In this document: positions 20,043-30,119 of the stretch, in pieces
How the letters are laid out: every line of letters starts with the position of its first letter
Position numbering within the stretch: the stretch's first letter is position 1
Assembly (NCBI RefSeq): GCF_011074885.1
Contig: NC_054688.1
Coordinates: forward strand, 248,001-312,000
Origin: Brettanomyces bruxellensis
Taxonomy: Eukaryota > Ascomycota > Pichiomycetes > Pichiales > Pichiaceae
Length of the DNA stretch: 64,000 nt
Direction of reading: 5' to 3'
Position numbers and translations under genes: made by a program
The notes under the pieces: generated by a model
The model's input: the letters and a program-made list of their open reading frames with translations, nothing else
What the model was told of the DNA's origin: nothing
Database searches by the model: none

Positions 20043-20518
20043 TATTCTAGTAGTTGATGGATTGACCTACATGTATAAAACCGGCATTTAATTAGTATTT
20101 GCACTGCCTTCTCTAGACGAATAAATAATTTGGTTTATTTGTTTATTTATTTTTTTTGCTGTATCGCAGAACACCGAGATTGAAAAATGCGGCGATAAGC
20201 TTTTTCGGTTATCAGGTGAAATTTTCAATGCAGTATAAATAGTTCGGCTTTTTCTATTGAAAAGGAAACTCATGAAGATCCAACCATCAAGGGTAGGTCG
20301 CATTTTAATGGTTACAAGGGAAATATTTAAGCCTTTTTCCTTTTTCTGTTTGTAATATAAGGCTTTCTAATTGAATTCTTGAAATTTGTTATCTTACTTG
20401 TTTTAAATTAGTTCCTTCGAACCGACCATAAGCGGGAACCTTCCTTGACTAACTTTCAACTTTATTGGAATTTTAGGTTCATCACAAGGCGCAATCTAGA
20501 CATTATTAATTTCCAGAA
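20043..20518. promoter_or_regulatory. Intergenic region upstream of FMP42-like gene
   Basis: A GATAAG...TTATC inverted pair occurs at 20194-20213 and a TATA box (TATAAATAG) at 20234-20242. GATA-type sites are bound by nitrogen-catabolite regulators in yeasts, which would suit an amino-acid-type transporter downstream. The regulatory link is inference. Confidence 0.4.
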
Positions 20519-22081
20519 ATGGTGGCAGACGAAACAAATACGACTTTGCATCCTCCATCAGAAACAACACCTCTAACAAGAGTTCATTCCTTGTTGGTCG
20601 ACTCTCTTCCTTCAAAACGAATAAGAATTACACAAGTTGCATGCGCAATGCTTTGGTGTCTTTTTGCAGCAGGTCCAGTGTTTGGATTTGCTGCATTAAA
20701 GCCTGTGCTTATATCAGAGGGAGTTTATGAGCAGTTTTGTTCAGCAGAGGATAAAATGTGCGTTGAACGAGACTTGAAGCTCAACAACATGTTTACAATT
20801 GCAGCTGTGGTCACTAACGCTACCGCTTTTATTGTTGGTAGAATTCTTGACACATACGGACCAAGGGTTACCGGAATACTTGGCTCATTCCTTATATTTG
20901 TTGCTGGTGTACTCCTTGCAAATGGTGCTGCAATTACTCGATTTGATGCCTACTTATTTGGATATGTTCTTTTAGCATTCGGTGGTCCGTTTGTTTTCAT
21001 TAGCTGCTTTCAGTTGGCCAACTCTTTTCCTGGCCATTCTGGTTTTGTCCTTGCTTTATTAACCGGATCATTCGATTCGAGTTCTGCCCTTTTCATGTTC
21101 TACAGAATTACTTATCAGCGAGGTATTGTGACTAATTTCACTTTACATAAATTTTTCAATGCTTATTTGATAGTTCCGGTGTTCATTTTCTTGTGCCAGG
21201 TCTTTATAATGCCACACGAATCATACAAAACTGTCGAGACACTTGCAAAAATTGGTGAGACCGGAATTGATGAAACAGGACTTCCTATCGATGGAAATGA
21301 TTCTAGATATGGTTCAGAAGAGGTTGACCAACTTGAAAGAGTCAGATCGCATGTTTCAGTTCATTCATCAAAGTCTGTCTACGAGGAGATTGCCGACAAA
21401 CAACTTTCTGACAAGTCTGGTGGACTTCACAATATTTTGAACGGAAAATCTGTCATTGAACAGATAAAAACTCCGTGGTTCTTACTAATGTGCTTTTTCA
21501 CTACTATTCAAATGCTTAGAATCAACTACTTCCTTGCCACTGTGCGATCACAAATGGAATGGTACTTTGACAGTCCAAATACTGCCGTGCAAATCAACAA
21601 ATTCTTTGACGTTGCCTTACCAGTTGGTGGAATACTTTCAATTCCATTCATTGGACTTATTTTGGACAACATGACAACTCTCACAACTCTGGCAATTCTT
21701 CTAGTTGTCTCTACTGTCATTGGCTTAGCTGGAATGATATCTTTGTTTTCCATTCAAATTATTGGTATCTGCTTTTTGGTTGTTTACAGACCTTTCTATT
21801 ACACTGCTGTTTCGGACTATTGTGCCAAGGTCTTTGGTTTCAAAACATTTGGAACTGTTTATGGAACAATTATTTGCTTCTCCGGAATATGTAACATGTT
21901 CCAGAGTGTTTTGGATCGCATGACACATTTCACATTTCACATGAATCCTAATCCAGTTAATCTCTTGCTTGTTTCGCTAACTGTTATTTTTGGGGGATCA
22001 CTTGTTTGGTTTGTCAATGGTCAGGAGCATAACTTGAAAAGACAGTCCGTTATTCAAGAGGCTATGGGTTCGTCGGCTTGA
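20519..22081 (+). CDS. FMP42: FMP42-like major facilitator (SLC43-type) transporter
   Basis: The 520-residue polytopic membrane protein has about 12 hydrophobic segments and resembles S. cerevisiae Fmp42 (YMR221C), a SLC43/LAT3-like major facilitator. Shared motifs include QVACAMLWCLFAAGPVFGF, ALKPVLISEGVYEQFC, DLKLNNMFTIAAVVTN, the MFS signature GRILDTYGPRVTGILG, GPFVFISCFQLANSFPGHSG and ALLTGSFDSSSALF. A hydrophilic loop of about 100 residues lies between helices 6 and 7 (about 225-320). The transported substrate is unknown. By analogy with SLC43 it may be amino acids. Fmp42 has been reported in mitochondrial or vacuolar fractions, so location is left open. Confidence 0.87.
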   Translation: MVADETNTTLHPPSETTPLTRVHSLLVDSLPSKRIRITQVACAMLWCLFAAGPVFGFAALKPVLISEGVYEQFCSAEDKMCVERDLKLNNMFTIAAVVTNATAFIVGRILDTYGPRVTGILGSFLIFVAGVLLANGAAITRFDAYLFGYVLLAFGGPFVFISCFQLANSFPGHSGFVLALLTGSFDSSSALFMFYRITYQRGIVTNFTLHKFFNAYLIVPVFIFLCQVFIMPHESYKTVETLAKIGETGIDETGLPIDGNDSRYGSEEVDQLERVRSHVSVHSSKSVYEEIADKQLSDKSGGLHNILNGKSVIEQIKTPWFLLMCFFTTIQMLRINYFLATVRSQMEWYFDSPNTAVQINKFFDVALPVGGILSIPFIGLILDNMTTLTTLAILLVVSTVIGLAGMISLFSIQIIGICFLVVYRPFYYTAVSDYCAKVFGFKTFGTVYGTIICFSGICNMFQSVLDRMTHFTFHMNPNPVNLLLVSLTVIFGGSLVWFVNGQEHNLKRQSVIQEAMGSSA

Positions 22082-22724
22082 ATAAACTGTACATACAAAC
22101 GACCGAGCTTCGTATATGGGATGAATTAAATAAAAGTAGATTCTTTTTAATAAAAATACCCTAGATATAGTAATTCTAGATACACAGGTTTATACTTTGT
22201 ACTTAGGTCATAATATTTCTGAATTTACCCTACACTTCTGTGTTTCCCTCTGCTGTATAGCATACTCAAATTAGCAGTTTGTGTCTTTACCCCTTATGCT
22301 TTTGGCAAAATTTAACTATTTCTCGTCTTGATACGACGATAGACAATGGAGCGTTCAGCACCAACAGAATAAACCTTTGTGGATATGTTTAAAATAATTC
22401 ATGTGCATGGCTGATAGCCTAAACAATACATGTCTGATTTTATATATCAATTGCTATAGTGCGGGGCTGTAGTCTGCTATTGTATTATGCCACTCTTTTT
22501 TTTTCTCTCTCCCTGGAGCGCCCTTCCTTTTTTGCCTATCAATAATATCCGATTACTTATTATTTCCAACTGATAAGGAATCACTTCTACTTCTTACTCT
22601 CAACTTTTTTGTTATGCTTTCTTTCGAACCTTAACACAGAACTCGGTTCATCCTATCGTATCTTCTATTTTTTTAAAGCTGGGAGGGTTAATGAAGTGTC
22701 AATTAAATTGATGAAACAAGCAAG
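22082..22724. other. Intergenic region between FMP42-like gene and ATG2
   Basis: No gene. A pyrimidine-rich stretch (about 22494-22536) lies about 200 bp upstream of the ATG2 start. It is the presumed ATG2 promoter. Confidence 0.5.
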
Positions 22725-25700
22725 ATGGCATCGCAATGGATCCCTCAAAATATTCAGAAAAGGCTCCTTCGATATGCCCTTGAACAGCTTTCTTTATTTT
22801 CGGAAATAGATCTTCAAAAGTTGGACGTGTCTCTTGGAACAAGCACAAATGTCACCCTTAAAGATGTTGAAATTGATACTGATAAGTTCAATTTGCCCGG
22901 AGTTTATATGCGAAGTGGAAGAATAGATAAGTTAAATATGACACTGGCCATGTCTGACGGCGTTAATATAGTATGCGATGGAATTCATGTCAGTTTAACA
23001 CCTGCCCCTTCAAAAAAGCACACGTTTAAGCAAGGCGAATTTTCTTTGGCAAAAAGCACGGCCGAGCTTGCTCGAAGTGCTGCCTATGAAGATTACGTTG
23101 ATGATGATATGAGTGATAAGCAATTTGTGTCTACTCTTGAGGCTTCAATCATGAAAAGTAAAGCTCTCGATGCTACAGATGACGAGTATCGGGATTATGA
23201 AGATGAGCAACCGCCAAAGTTAAGTGGTGTCATGCAAAGAGCTGCCGAATATGCACTATCAAAGCTTCACATACAGCTTAAAAATATTGTCTTCATTATT
23301 CTTACTGATTCATCAAAGATTCAGCTTTCCATTTCCTCCATTGTAATTTCATCGAGCGGGGACGTGCAAAACATTCAAATTGGGGGAGTTAGTGTAAACA
23401 TTCCATCTTATCATCCGGAACAAACAGATTCATGCTCTTCCACTACACAAAATCCCAAGTCTTGTTCAAATACCAATGAAACATCAGACTCAGACTCAGA
23501 TACAGACGAATACAATGATGTTCTTATGTCTACATCCTTTATGTCAAATAGCAAGAATGATATACATCAATCGTTAATACAAAGCGTTTTGAGATCACAT
23601 AATCCAGCTAGTACAGTTTATATGAGTGCAGAAACAGAATTTTCTGAGGCCAAGTCAAGACTACCTTTAGCAGATAGAGCTGAGACTGATCAAAATGATA
23701 AAGAGGTCCCTGATGAATTAATGCAAATAGCATATATTGATAAGCTGTCTGCCTCCTTTTCTGGACTTCAGGATATTAGGAATTTGAACATTAGCGTTGG
23801 ATCTATACGTCTTGCGACATCACCCCTTCCCAATGTAATCAATTCATTACTTGCAGCATTAATTCCTACTAAAGATATTATTAAGATCAATCGAAATGAA
23901 AAGAACTCTGGAAATGAGGAACGGCGGTTTGCCAATATTATTCAATCTATTAAAATCCTCGAGCTTGAAGTTGCTTTAAGATCTACGTTGAAAGGCAATG
24001 GCAATTTCAGCAGTTTAGATGGTCCGATTATGAGATTTGAAGAATTTCAATTGGAAAAGAAGAGTGAAAATTATTATTTTGGTCACATAAAGAGTGTGGG
24101 GATAACCAGAAATACAGAAGAAACATCAATTTTACACTTTTTGAAGACCAAAGATGAACAACATGAAGTCGAAATGGAGATTGAAATATCTGATGAGTTT
24201 CAAATGGCGTTCACATTACCGTATCAGGGATATGTTAAACTGAAAGAAGAGGATTTGTTGTCGCTCATATCTTATTATTACAAATGTGAACTTTTTATAA
24301 ATAGGTTGAGGAACTTATCATTAAAAAAGAGCTCTTCCAAATCGCCGTCTGAGATAACAGTGAGGACCTCCAGAATATCATTGGAGTATGTCATGTCTCT
24401 GGATACATATTTGAACCTTGATCTTTCGCCAATAAAATATGATTCAAAAACGGGGCTTGCGATTAAACAGGCAAAATTCACATTTCAAGCACATGCAAAA
24501 GAATTGCCAGGCTATTTGGTTTTCAATGAAGTCAATTATAATTTACTAGAAAAGACAAAAAGAGTTAAAGGATATGGAGCAAATGGTAACAAGATCACCA
24601 CCTTTGATACAAATAGTGAATTACATGTTAGGAGCATTAAATCGAATATCTTTATGGAGGATATACCTTTATTGGTTGAGCATTTTGATGAAATTAGATA
24701 TCGGATGGAATCTTTACGTACAATGTCAACCAATCCTAGTGCAGGTCAACGTTCTGTGCATCGCAATAGGTCAGTTCGAATTGCCAATAGCTTGTTTCTT
24801 GACAGAAAATTATGTGCAGAGACATATTATAAAGTTGAAACCGTTGAGTTATTAATCAGACACGTAAATGATGAATTCGGTGATCTGCATTTTTCTGGGA
24901 CAAATTTTTGTGCTGCATCCTTTAAGGGTAGAAACTCCGAACTTTACTTTGAGAATATATGCATTAAAAGAGAAAAGCAGGAACTTGTACAACAATTTGT
25001 TTCGGCATCGGCAATTAGTCACACAGATAAAAAGCCATTATTATTTGCAAGTATTGGATCGAGCATTACTGTCTATATAAGGTCATGCCGTTTAGATTAT
25101 TACGGAATTTGGTTAACAATACTTGAAAATGCTGGTGGTGGAGAGGTCGTTGAAGAGCAAGCTGCGAGGGCTTTGATCGGAGAAACAAAGCAGCAAAAAG
25201 AAGTTCAAAAAAGAGCATTGAAAATTGAAATAATACTTACCAATACTTTGATTGGCTTGACACCAATTCACATGCCATCTCATAGTATTCTCTTCATCAA
25301 AAAAAGTAACGCCAGTATTCACATTAACAACAATGGGATGATTTATGGGCAAATGTCTATGAATACAACATCAATTTTCTTGATAGATGATAAAGATTGT
25401 GTGATGAAAAAGCCAGGTCAGGTTTCGGATTGGACTGCCACTTCATACCTTAGGAAGTTAGGATATGTTTATATTGGTGCTTGCAATTCTCTTTTTTTGC
25501 ACTTAAAAATTGGATCCGTCAAATCAATTCTTTCACTTACTTATAAGTCTGCTGATCTCAAGAGGTATCATTCCTTGGTTGATGTCAAATTGGATATGGA
25601 CCTACTTCACCTATATGCATGTGCTGACTCGTTTTCCTGTTTTATACAGCTTTGCAATGATCTTAAAGAGCCACTGTTCTTTACTTTTGATGAGAAATAC

Positions 25701-28043
25701 AAAACAACACAATCGGAAGAGATTGACACATATTCCGATGTTGATAATAATTTCTTTTCGTACAAGGAAAAGCAAAGCTTAAAGAATAGGGAGTCAAACG
25801 GAGATAATGATTCGGGGCTACCCTCAGAATCTCAACCTCAACAAACGGACAAAGAAAGTTCCAATTCCGAACCATTAAGCATTATCGAGGACTTTTATAA
25901 AGGTGAATACGGATCAAAAAGTTTAATTGATTCTGAAAATTCTCAGCGGGAGTCACTGAAGAGCTCAAAAGATGTGGCAAGCGAACTGTCAGTTCAAAGT
26001 GATCATTTTGGAAGGATAGATGCTAAGGCAGGAAAGCCTAAAATTATTCCAATGTCTATCACTTTGGGCTTAAGGAAAATAGAGTTGTTCATGTACGATG
26101 GTTATGAGTGGAAAGAAACCAGAAATCAGATAGCAGAGGCTATACGAAGAGTACAGAAGACTGCCGATATTGCGAAGAAGATACATAATGAGAAAAAAAA
26201 AGCCGGAAAGTCGAAAGTTTTAGAAAGTGATATGATTTCAGATTCGCCTAAGCTGAATAATCCGGAATCCGGTATTCCTAGTAAAATTGTCGAGGAAACA
26301 CTTTTCCAATCTATCCATTTGGGAGTTCATCCGGGAGAATCCTTAGGTTCAGCTTATGATCGGGTTAATGAATCGATTAATCCGCAAGGATGGACTGATG
26401 ATAGTTTATTGAATACATCCTCGAATGCATCAAAAAAGCCGACTATTGACATCAATGTGGAAAAGTCCTCGAAAAGTTACAAGGACCTTCAATTAAAGAG
26501 ATCGAGGACATTTAAGGCGAAGATTGTCATCGATGATGTTGATTTGCTGTTTTTGCTGGTCAGCGACAATGAGCCACGTCCTAAATCCAAGCCATCGATA
26601 TTTTGCAATGATAATGTTTCAAGTGAGGAGGATACTCATATTTGTGTATCAGAACTTGTTGGACGGCTTCAGATTTGTATTGGAGACATGAAGATTTTGG
26701 ATAATGTACCATCTTCTAGTTGGAATATGTTCCTAGGATACATGCGTGAAGCAGGAAAGCGTGAGTTGGGTTCCACTATCATAAAGCTTGACATGGACAT
26801 TGTGAGGCCGATTCCCGAGCTAGCTGCCTCGGAGTTGAGAATGTCAGTATCAGTTCTACCTTTACGAATGTATGTTGATCAAGATACGTTGGAATTTCTT
26901 GTCCGCTTTACCGAATTCCATGACAGTAGATTTTCGTGGCTTGCTAAGGATAACGATGAACTGTTCTTGGAAAGTGTCAGAATTAATCCGATAAAATTGA
27001 AGTTGAACTACAAACCGAAGAAAGTGGATTTTGCGGGCTTGAGATCCGGACATACTGACGAATTTATGAACTTCTTTATGCTTGAAGACTCAAATATGGT
27101 TCTCAGACAGCTGAATGTGCATGGCGTGTCGGGATTTGGACGTCTACAGCAATTACTTCGTAGTTATTGGATGCCTGACATCAAGAAGAACCAGCTCGGG
27201 GGTGTTCTGGCCGGAGTAACGCCAATCAAATCTTTGGTGAAGATAGGAAGCGGGTTTAGAAACTTAGCTGTTGTTCCAGTAAAGGAGTATCGCAAAGACG
27301 GACGGGTTTTAAGAAGTTTGGAGAAAGGTGCGGCATCCTTTGGTAGAACGGCGGGTGGAGAGCTGCTTCGACTAGGGGTAAAACTCGCAAACGGAACACA
27401 GACAATTTTAGAAAATGTGGAATTGATGTTGGGTGGTGAAGGATCGGCAGGAAGAATTTCAAGCAACACTGAAAGTGTTATGGGTAAGGGGAAAGAAAAA
27501 TCATATACTGCTTTGAGTGATGATGATGATTTGGATCATTACGAGCAATACTTTATTCACCCTAAAGCACAGGAAAGAGCAAGGAACGCTGATGGATTAG
27601 ATTCTACTATTGGTGAAGATGAGTTATTTGGTGAGAAGGGGCATGATGATCACGATGGAGAAATTGAAACCATTGACTCTAAAACAGATTCCGAGGATGA
27701 TGACAGAGGTGTTGATAGTCAAAGAAAGGAGAAGCATGGGAAGACTGTAAGTCTTTATGCAAATCCGCCACAGGATTTACATGCAGGTATGAAAAAGGCA
27801 TACACGTCATTTGGTCGTAACATAACTGTGGCGCAGCGTGCATTTACTGGCGCATCCAGCAGAGCCTCCGAAAGTACAAGTGCTGGAGAAGCAGCATTGG
27901 AATATGCTAAAGCAACACCCGTTATGTTAATAAGGCCTCTTATCGGGACTACTGAGGCAATATCAAAAACGTTGTTGGGAGGTTTGAGCGAACTGGATCC
28001 AGATGAAAGAAAACGGTCAGTTGAAAAATATAAACAGAACTGA
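22725..28043 (+). CDS. ATG2: Autophagy lipid-transfer protein Atg2
   Basis: Atg2 is the rod-shaped bridge-type lipid-transfer protein that links the ER to the growing phagophore with Atg18 and Atg9. The 1772-residue protein (yeast 1592) begins with a chorein-type N-terminus: WIPQNIQKRLLRYALEQLSL, then DVSLGTSTNVTLKDVEID and LPGVYMRSGRIDKL. Hydrophilic Ser/Asp-rich loops occur near 225-330 and 1000-1100, with a Lys-rich one near 1150. The C-terminal ATG_C region contains NFFMLEDSNMVLRQLNVHGVSG and the basic GVTPIKSLVKIGSGFRNL and VPVKEYRKDGR segments. The last 60 residues (TPVMLIRPLIGTTEAISKTLLG) match the Atg2 amphipathic C-terminus. It is one uninterrupted ORF. Confidence 0.96.
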   Translation: MASQWIPQNIQKRLLRYALEQLSLFSEIDLQKLDVSLGTSTNVTLKDVEIDTDKFNLPGVYMRSGRIDKLNMTLAMSDGVNIVCDGIHVSLTPAPSKKHTFKQGEFSLAKSTAELARSAAYEDYVDDDMSDKQFVSTLEASIMKSKALDATDDEYRDYEDEQPPKLSGVMQRAAEYALSKLHIQLKNIVFIILTDSSKIQLSISSIVISSSGDVQNIQIGGVSVNIPSYHPEQTDSCSSTTQNPKSCSNTNETSDSDSDTDEYNDVLMSTSFMSNSKNDIHQSLIQSVLRSHNPASTVYMSAETEFSEAKSRLPLADRAETDQNDKEVPDELMQIAYIDKLSASFSGLQDIRNLNISVGSIRLATSPLPNVINSLLAALIPTKDIIKINRNEKNSGNEERRFANIIQSIKILELEVALRSTLKGNGNFSSLDGPIMRFEEFQLEKKSENYYFGHIKSVGITRNTEETSILHFLKTKDEQHEVEMEIEISDEFQMAFTLPYQGYVKLKEEDLLSLISYYYKCELFINRLRNLSLKKSSSKSPSEITVRTSRISLEYVMSLDTYLNLDLSPIKYDSKTGLAIKQAKFTFQAHAKELPGYLVFNEVNYNLLEKTKRVKGYGANGNKITTFDTNSELHVRSIKSNIFMEDIPLLVEHFDEIRYRMESLRTMSTNPSAGQRSVHRNRSVRIANSLFLDRKLCAETYYKVETVELLIRHVNDEFGDLHFSGTNFCAASFKGRNSELYFENICIKREKQELVQQFVSASAISHTDKKPLLFASIGSSITVYIRSCRLDYYGIWLTILENAGGGEVVEEQAARALIGETKQQKEVQKRALKIEIILTNTLIGLTPIHMPSHSILFIKKSNASIHINNNGMIYGQMSMNTTSIFLIDDKDCVMKKPGQVSDWTATSYLRKLGYVYIGACNSLFLHLKIGSVKSILSLTYKSADLKRYHSLVDVKLDMDLLHLYACADSFSCFIQLCNDLKEPLFFTFDEKYKTTQSEEIDTYSDVDNNFFSYKEKQSLKNRESNGDNDSGLPSESQPQQTDKESSNSEPLSIIEDFYKGEYGSKSLIDSENSQRESLKSSKDVASELSVQSDHFGRIDAKAGKPKIIPMSITLGLRKIELFMYDGYEWKETRNQIAEAIRRVQKTADIAKKIHNEKKKAGKSKVLESDMISDSPKLNNPESGIPSKIVEETLFQSIHLGVHPGESLGSAYDRVNESINPQGWTDDSLLNTSSNASKKPTIDINVEKSSKSYKDLQLKRSRTFKAKIVIDDVDLLFLLVSDNEPRPKSKPSIFCNDNVSSEEDTHICVSELVGRLQICIGDMKILDNVPSSSWNMFLGYMREAGKRELGSTIIKLDMDIVRPIPELAASELRMSVSVLPLRMYVDQDTLEFLVRFTEFHDSRFSWLAKDNDELFLESVRINPIKLKLNYKPKKVDFAGLRSGHTDEFMNFFMLEDSNMVLRQLNVHGVSGFGRLQQLLRSYWMPDIKKNQLGGVLAGVTPIKSLVKIGSGFRNLAVVPVKEYRKDGRVLRSLEKGAASFGRTAGGELLRLGVKLANGTQTILENVELMLGGEGSAGRISSNTESVMGKGKEKSYTALSDDDDLDHYEQYFIHPKAQERARNADGLDSTIGEDELFGEKGHDDHDGEIETIDSKTDSEDDDRGVDSQRKEKHGKTVSLYANPPQDLHAGMKKAYTSFGRNITVAQRAFTGASSRASESTSAGEAALEYAKATPVMLIRPLIGTTEAISKTLLGGLSELDPDERKRSVEKYKQN

Positions 28044-28201
28044 CTGGAATATAAACCAGAGGACGAATAATTTACAACACAAAACCACCGCACGACAATT
28101 TCATGAATATAATATAATTGATATATAAAGAAACATAAAAACTATAATAATATCGCTAGGTACATAAACAAAAATAAAAGCATAAAATATCGTAAAAGAG
28201 C

Positions 28202-29305
28202 TCAAGCTTCATCGTTATTAAGAACAATTTTTATAGCGTTGTTCTTGGCTGCATTCTTGAAAACATCATAGGCCTTCTCGAACTCGCTCATCTTGAAGTG
28301 GTGAGTAACCAAAGATGAAGGATCTAAATCACCCTTGATCACCTTATGGAGCAACTCTTCAGTTGAGTAAGCAGAAACCAATCCGGTGGTAATTCTCACA
28401 TTCTTGATCCATAAGTCCTGCAATTTCAAAGAGACTGGCTTTCCATGAACACCGACGTTAGCGACTGCACCACCTGGGCCAATCAAATCCTCGCACATCT
28501 CAAAAGTAGCTGGCACACCGACACACTCAATTGCAACATCAACACCAGGCTCTCTGTCTGAAGTAGTTGTGAGCTGTCTGACAGTCTCGATAGCATTCTG
28601 CTTAGAAGGATTGATGGTCTTTGTGGCACCAAGTTTCTTTGCAACCTCCAATCTTGCATCATCCATATCAATTGCAATAATTTCCTTTGGCTTAAGAGCC
28701 TTTGCACCCAACAATGCAGATAATCCAACAGGTCCAAGACCAACAACTGCGACGGAATCACCTTCTTTCACCTGTCCATTTAAAACTCCGACCTCATAAG
28801 ATGTTGGCAAAATATCACTCAACATTAACAACGAGTCGTATGACAGGTTGGCAGGAGCCTTGTATAATGAGTAGTCGGCAAATGGCACTCTCATATATTG
28901 AGCTTGAGTTCCGTCAATCTCATGACCGAGAATCCATCCAGAGGTACCCTCTGAGTTTGAGCAGTGTGCCTGAAGGTTGTTCTTGCAGTAATAGCATTTT
29001 CCACATGAAGTGATGCAGGAAACAATGCAAACATCACCTGGCTTGAACTTGGTGACATCGGAACCTGTCTGCTCCACCTTGATAATTCCCTCGTGGCCTA
29101 AAATAATACCTCTTCCCTTATTTTCAGCTTTTTCGGCAATTTCAGTGGTCTCTGGACAGTCACCCTTGATAATATGAAGATCCGAGCCACAGATAGTTGT
29201 AGCAAGCAACTTTCCAACAACATCAGTAGGTTTCAAAAGCTTTGGCTTGGCCACTGATTGCCACTTAATGAGACCAGGCTTGAGGTAAGTAAGAGCTTTC
29301 ATCAT
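28202..29305 (-). CDS. Zinc-dependent alcohol dehydrogenase, bacterial FDH-like ADH2 type
   Basis: The 367-residue medium-chain dehydrogenase starts at the ATG pair at 29305/29302; the frame extends two codons further to a TTG. Catalytic zinc ligands are visible in TTICGSDLH and GHEG. The structural zinc cysteines are in CITSCGKCYYCKNNLQAHC. The NAD(P)-binding motif is GLGPVGLSALLGAKALK followed by the acidic IDMDDARLEVAKKLGAT. The overall pattern (DGTQAQYMRVPFADYSLYKAP, LSDILPTSYEVGVLNG, NVGVHGKPV, LWIKNVRITTGLV) is that of bacterial ADHs of the formaldehyde-dehydrogenase-like group rather than yeast Adh1. An extra loop of about 14 residues sits between HIIKGD and the GHEG motif. Substrate is unknown; horizontal origin is possible. 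Confidence 0.88.
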   Translation of the reverse strand: MMKALTYLKPGLIKWQSVAKPKLLKPTDVVGKLLATTICGSDLHIIKGDCPETTEIAEKAENKGRGIILGHEGIIKVEQTGSDVTKFKPGDVCIVSCITSCGKCYYCKNNLQAHCSNSEGTSGWILGHEIDGTQAQYMRVPFADYSLYKAPANLSYDSLLMLSDILPTSYEVGVLNGQVKEGDSVAVVGLGPVGLSALLGAKALKPKEIIAIDMDDARLEVAKKLGATKTINPSKQNAIETVRQLTTTSDREPGVDVAIECVGVPATFEMCEDLIGPGGAVANVGVHGKPVSLKLQDLWIKNVRITTGLVSAYSTEELLHKVIKGDLDPSSLVTHHFKMSEFEKAYDVFKNAAKNNAIKIVLNNDEA

Positions 29306-30119
29306 TTCCAACGGATTTTCAAGAATATGTATATGCTATGGCTACTGCTATTGCTATTGCTATAGTTCTATGGAGAAAGAGTAAGAAGAGAGGAAAAAAA
29401 GGATTGTTTTACATATCTCGTTCTTAACCCTCAGGAAGCGGAACATCATACAGCTTTTATAGTGCGTAATATTTGGAAAATTCACTGAAGCATATGTGTT
29501 CCGTCCTTTCAAATTTCCGAAAACCTGGATCACTGAAATTTAGGCATGTAACGCGGACACCGAGGAAGTAAGCTAAGCTGGCTTTGGCAATAGGAGTAGA
29601 AACTCCGAAAATGGAAGTTCTGAAGCTCACGAGATTTTCGCAGAAAAAAAAATGCAGCACGAAAAAAAAAATGACAATAGCGGATAGCGGGAACAACGAA
29701 TGAAGTTGTCTGTATTTTTTCCCACACTTCCTGACACAATTACTCCGCACCCTTTCGCCACCCCGTGCTTTAGAAAAGTCACGAACAAGTGCACAGAAAG
29801 CGGATGCACAATTATCCCCATTGCATTGTTCGGTTTTACAACAACATAAGATATGCAATTGACCGAATTTCAATTCATAATTGCACCCCTTCATTTGCCA
29901 ATTTCATACACAGAAGAGGGGTGCACGGACATGTGCATCTCTTAAATTCTCTTGCCGGTATCTATCATCAATATCAATTATTGTCTATGGGTCGAAGTTT
30001 TCCGTCCTTTCAGGCACTACCCTAATATGTATGAGGCATGGGCTAGATAGACGTCTCCTTGGAACTCCATTCACTAATCTTAGACATGCTGATCCGAAAG
30101 CAACTTCACCGACGTCCGA
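29306..30119. promoter_or_regulatory. ADH upstream region
   Basis: This is a long 814-bp upstream region. Antisense-looking frames of up to 145 codons have no motif and are disregarded. Features are a GCTATT-type microsatellite at 29337-29363 and an 8-bp inverted repeat GCACCCCT (29883-29890) and AGGGGTGC (29917-29924). The repeat arms contain stress-response-type CCCCT/AGGGG cores. Confidence 0.45.

Noticed and set aside
29457..29894. 145-codon ORF in the ADH upstream region
   Set aside because: No motif or family resemblance, Phe/Cys-rich chance composition and location in a promoter.
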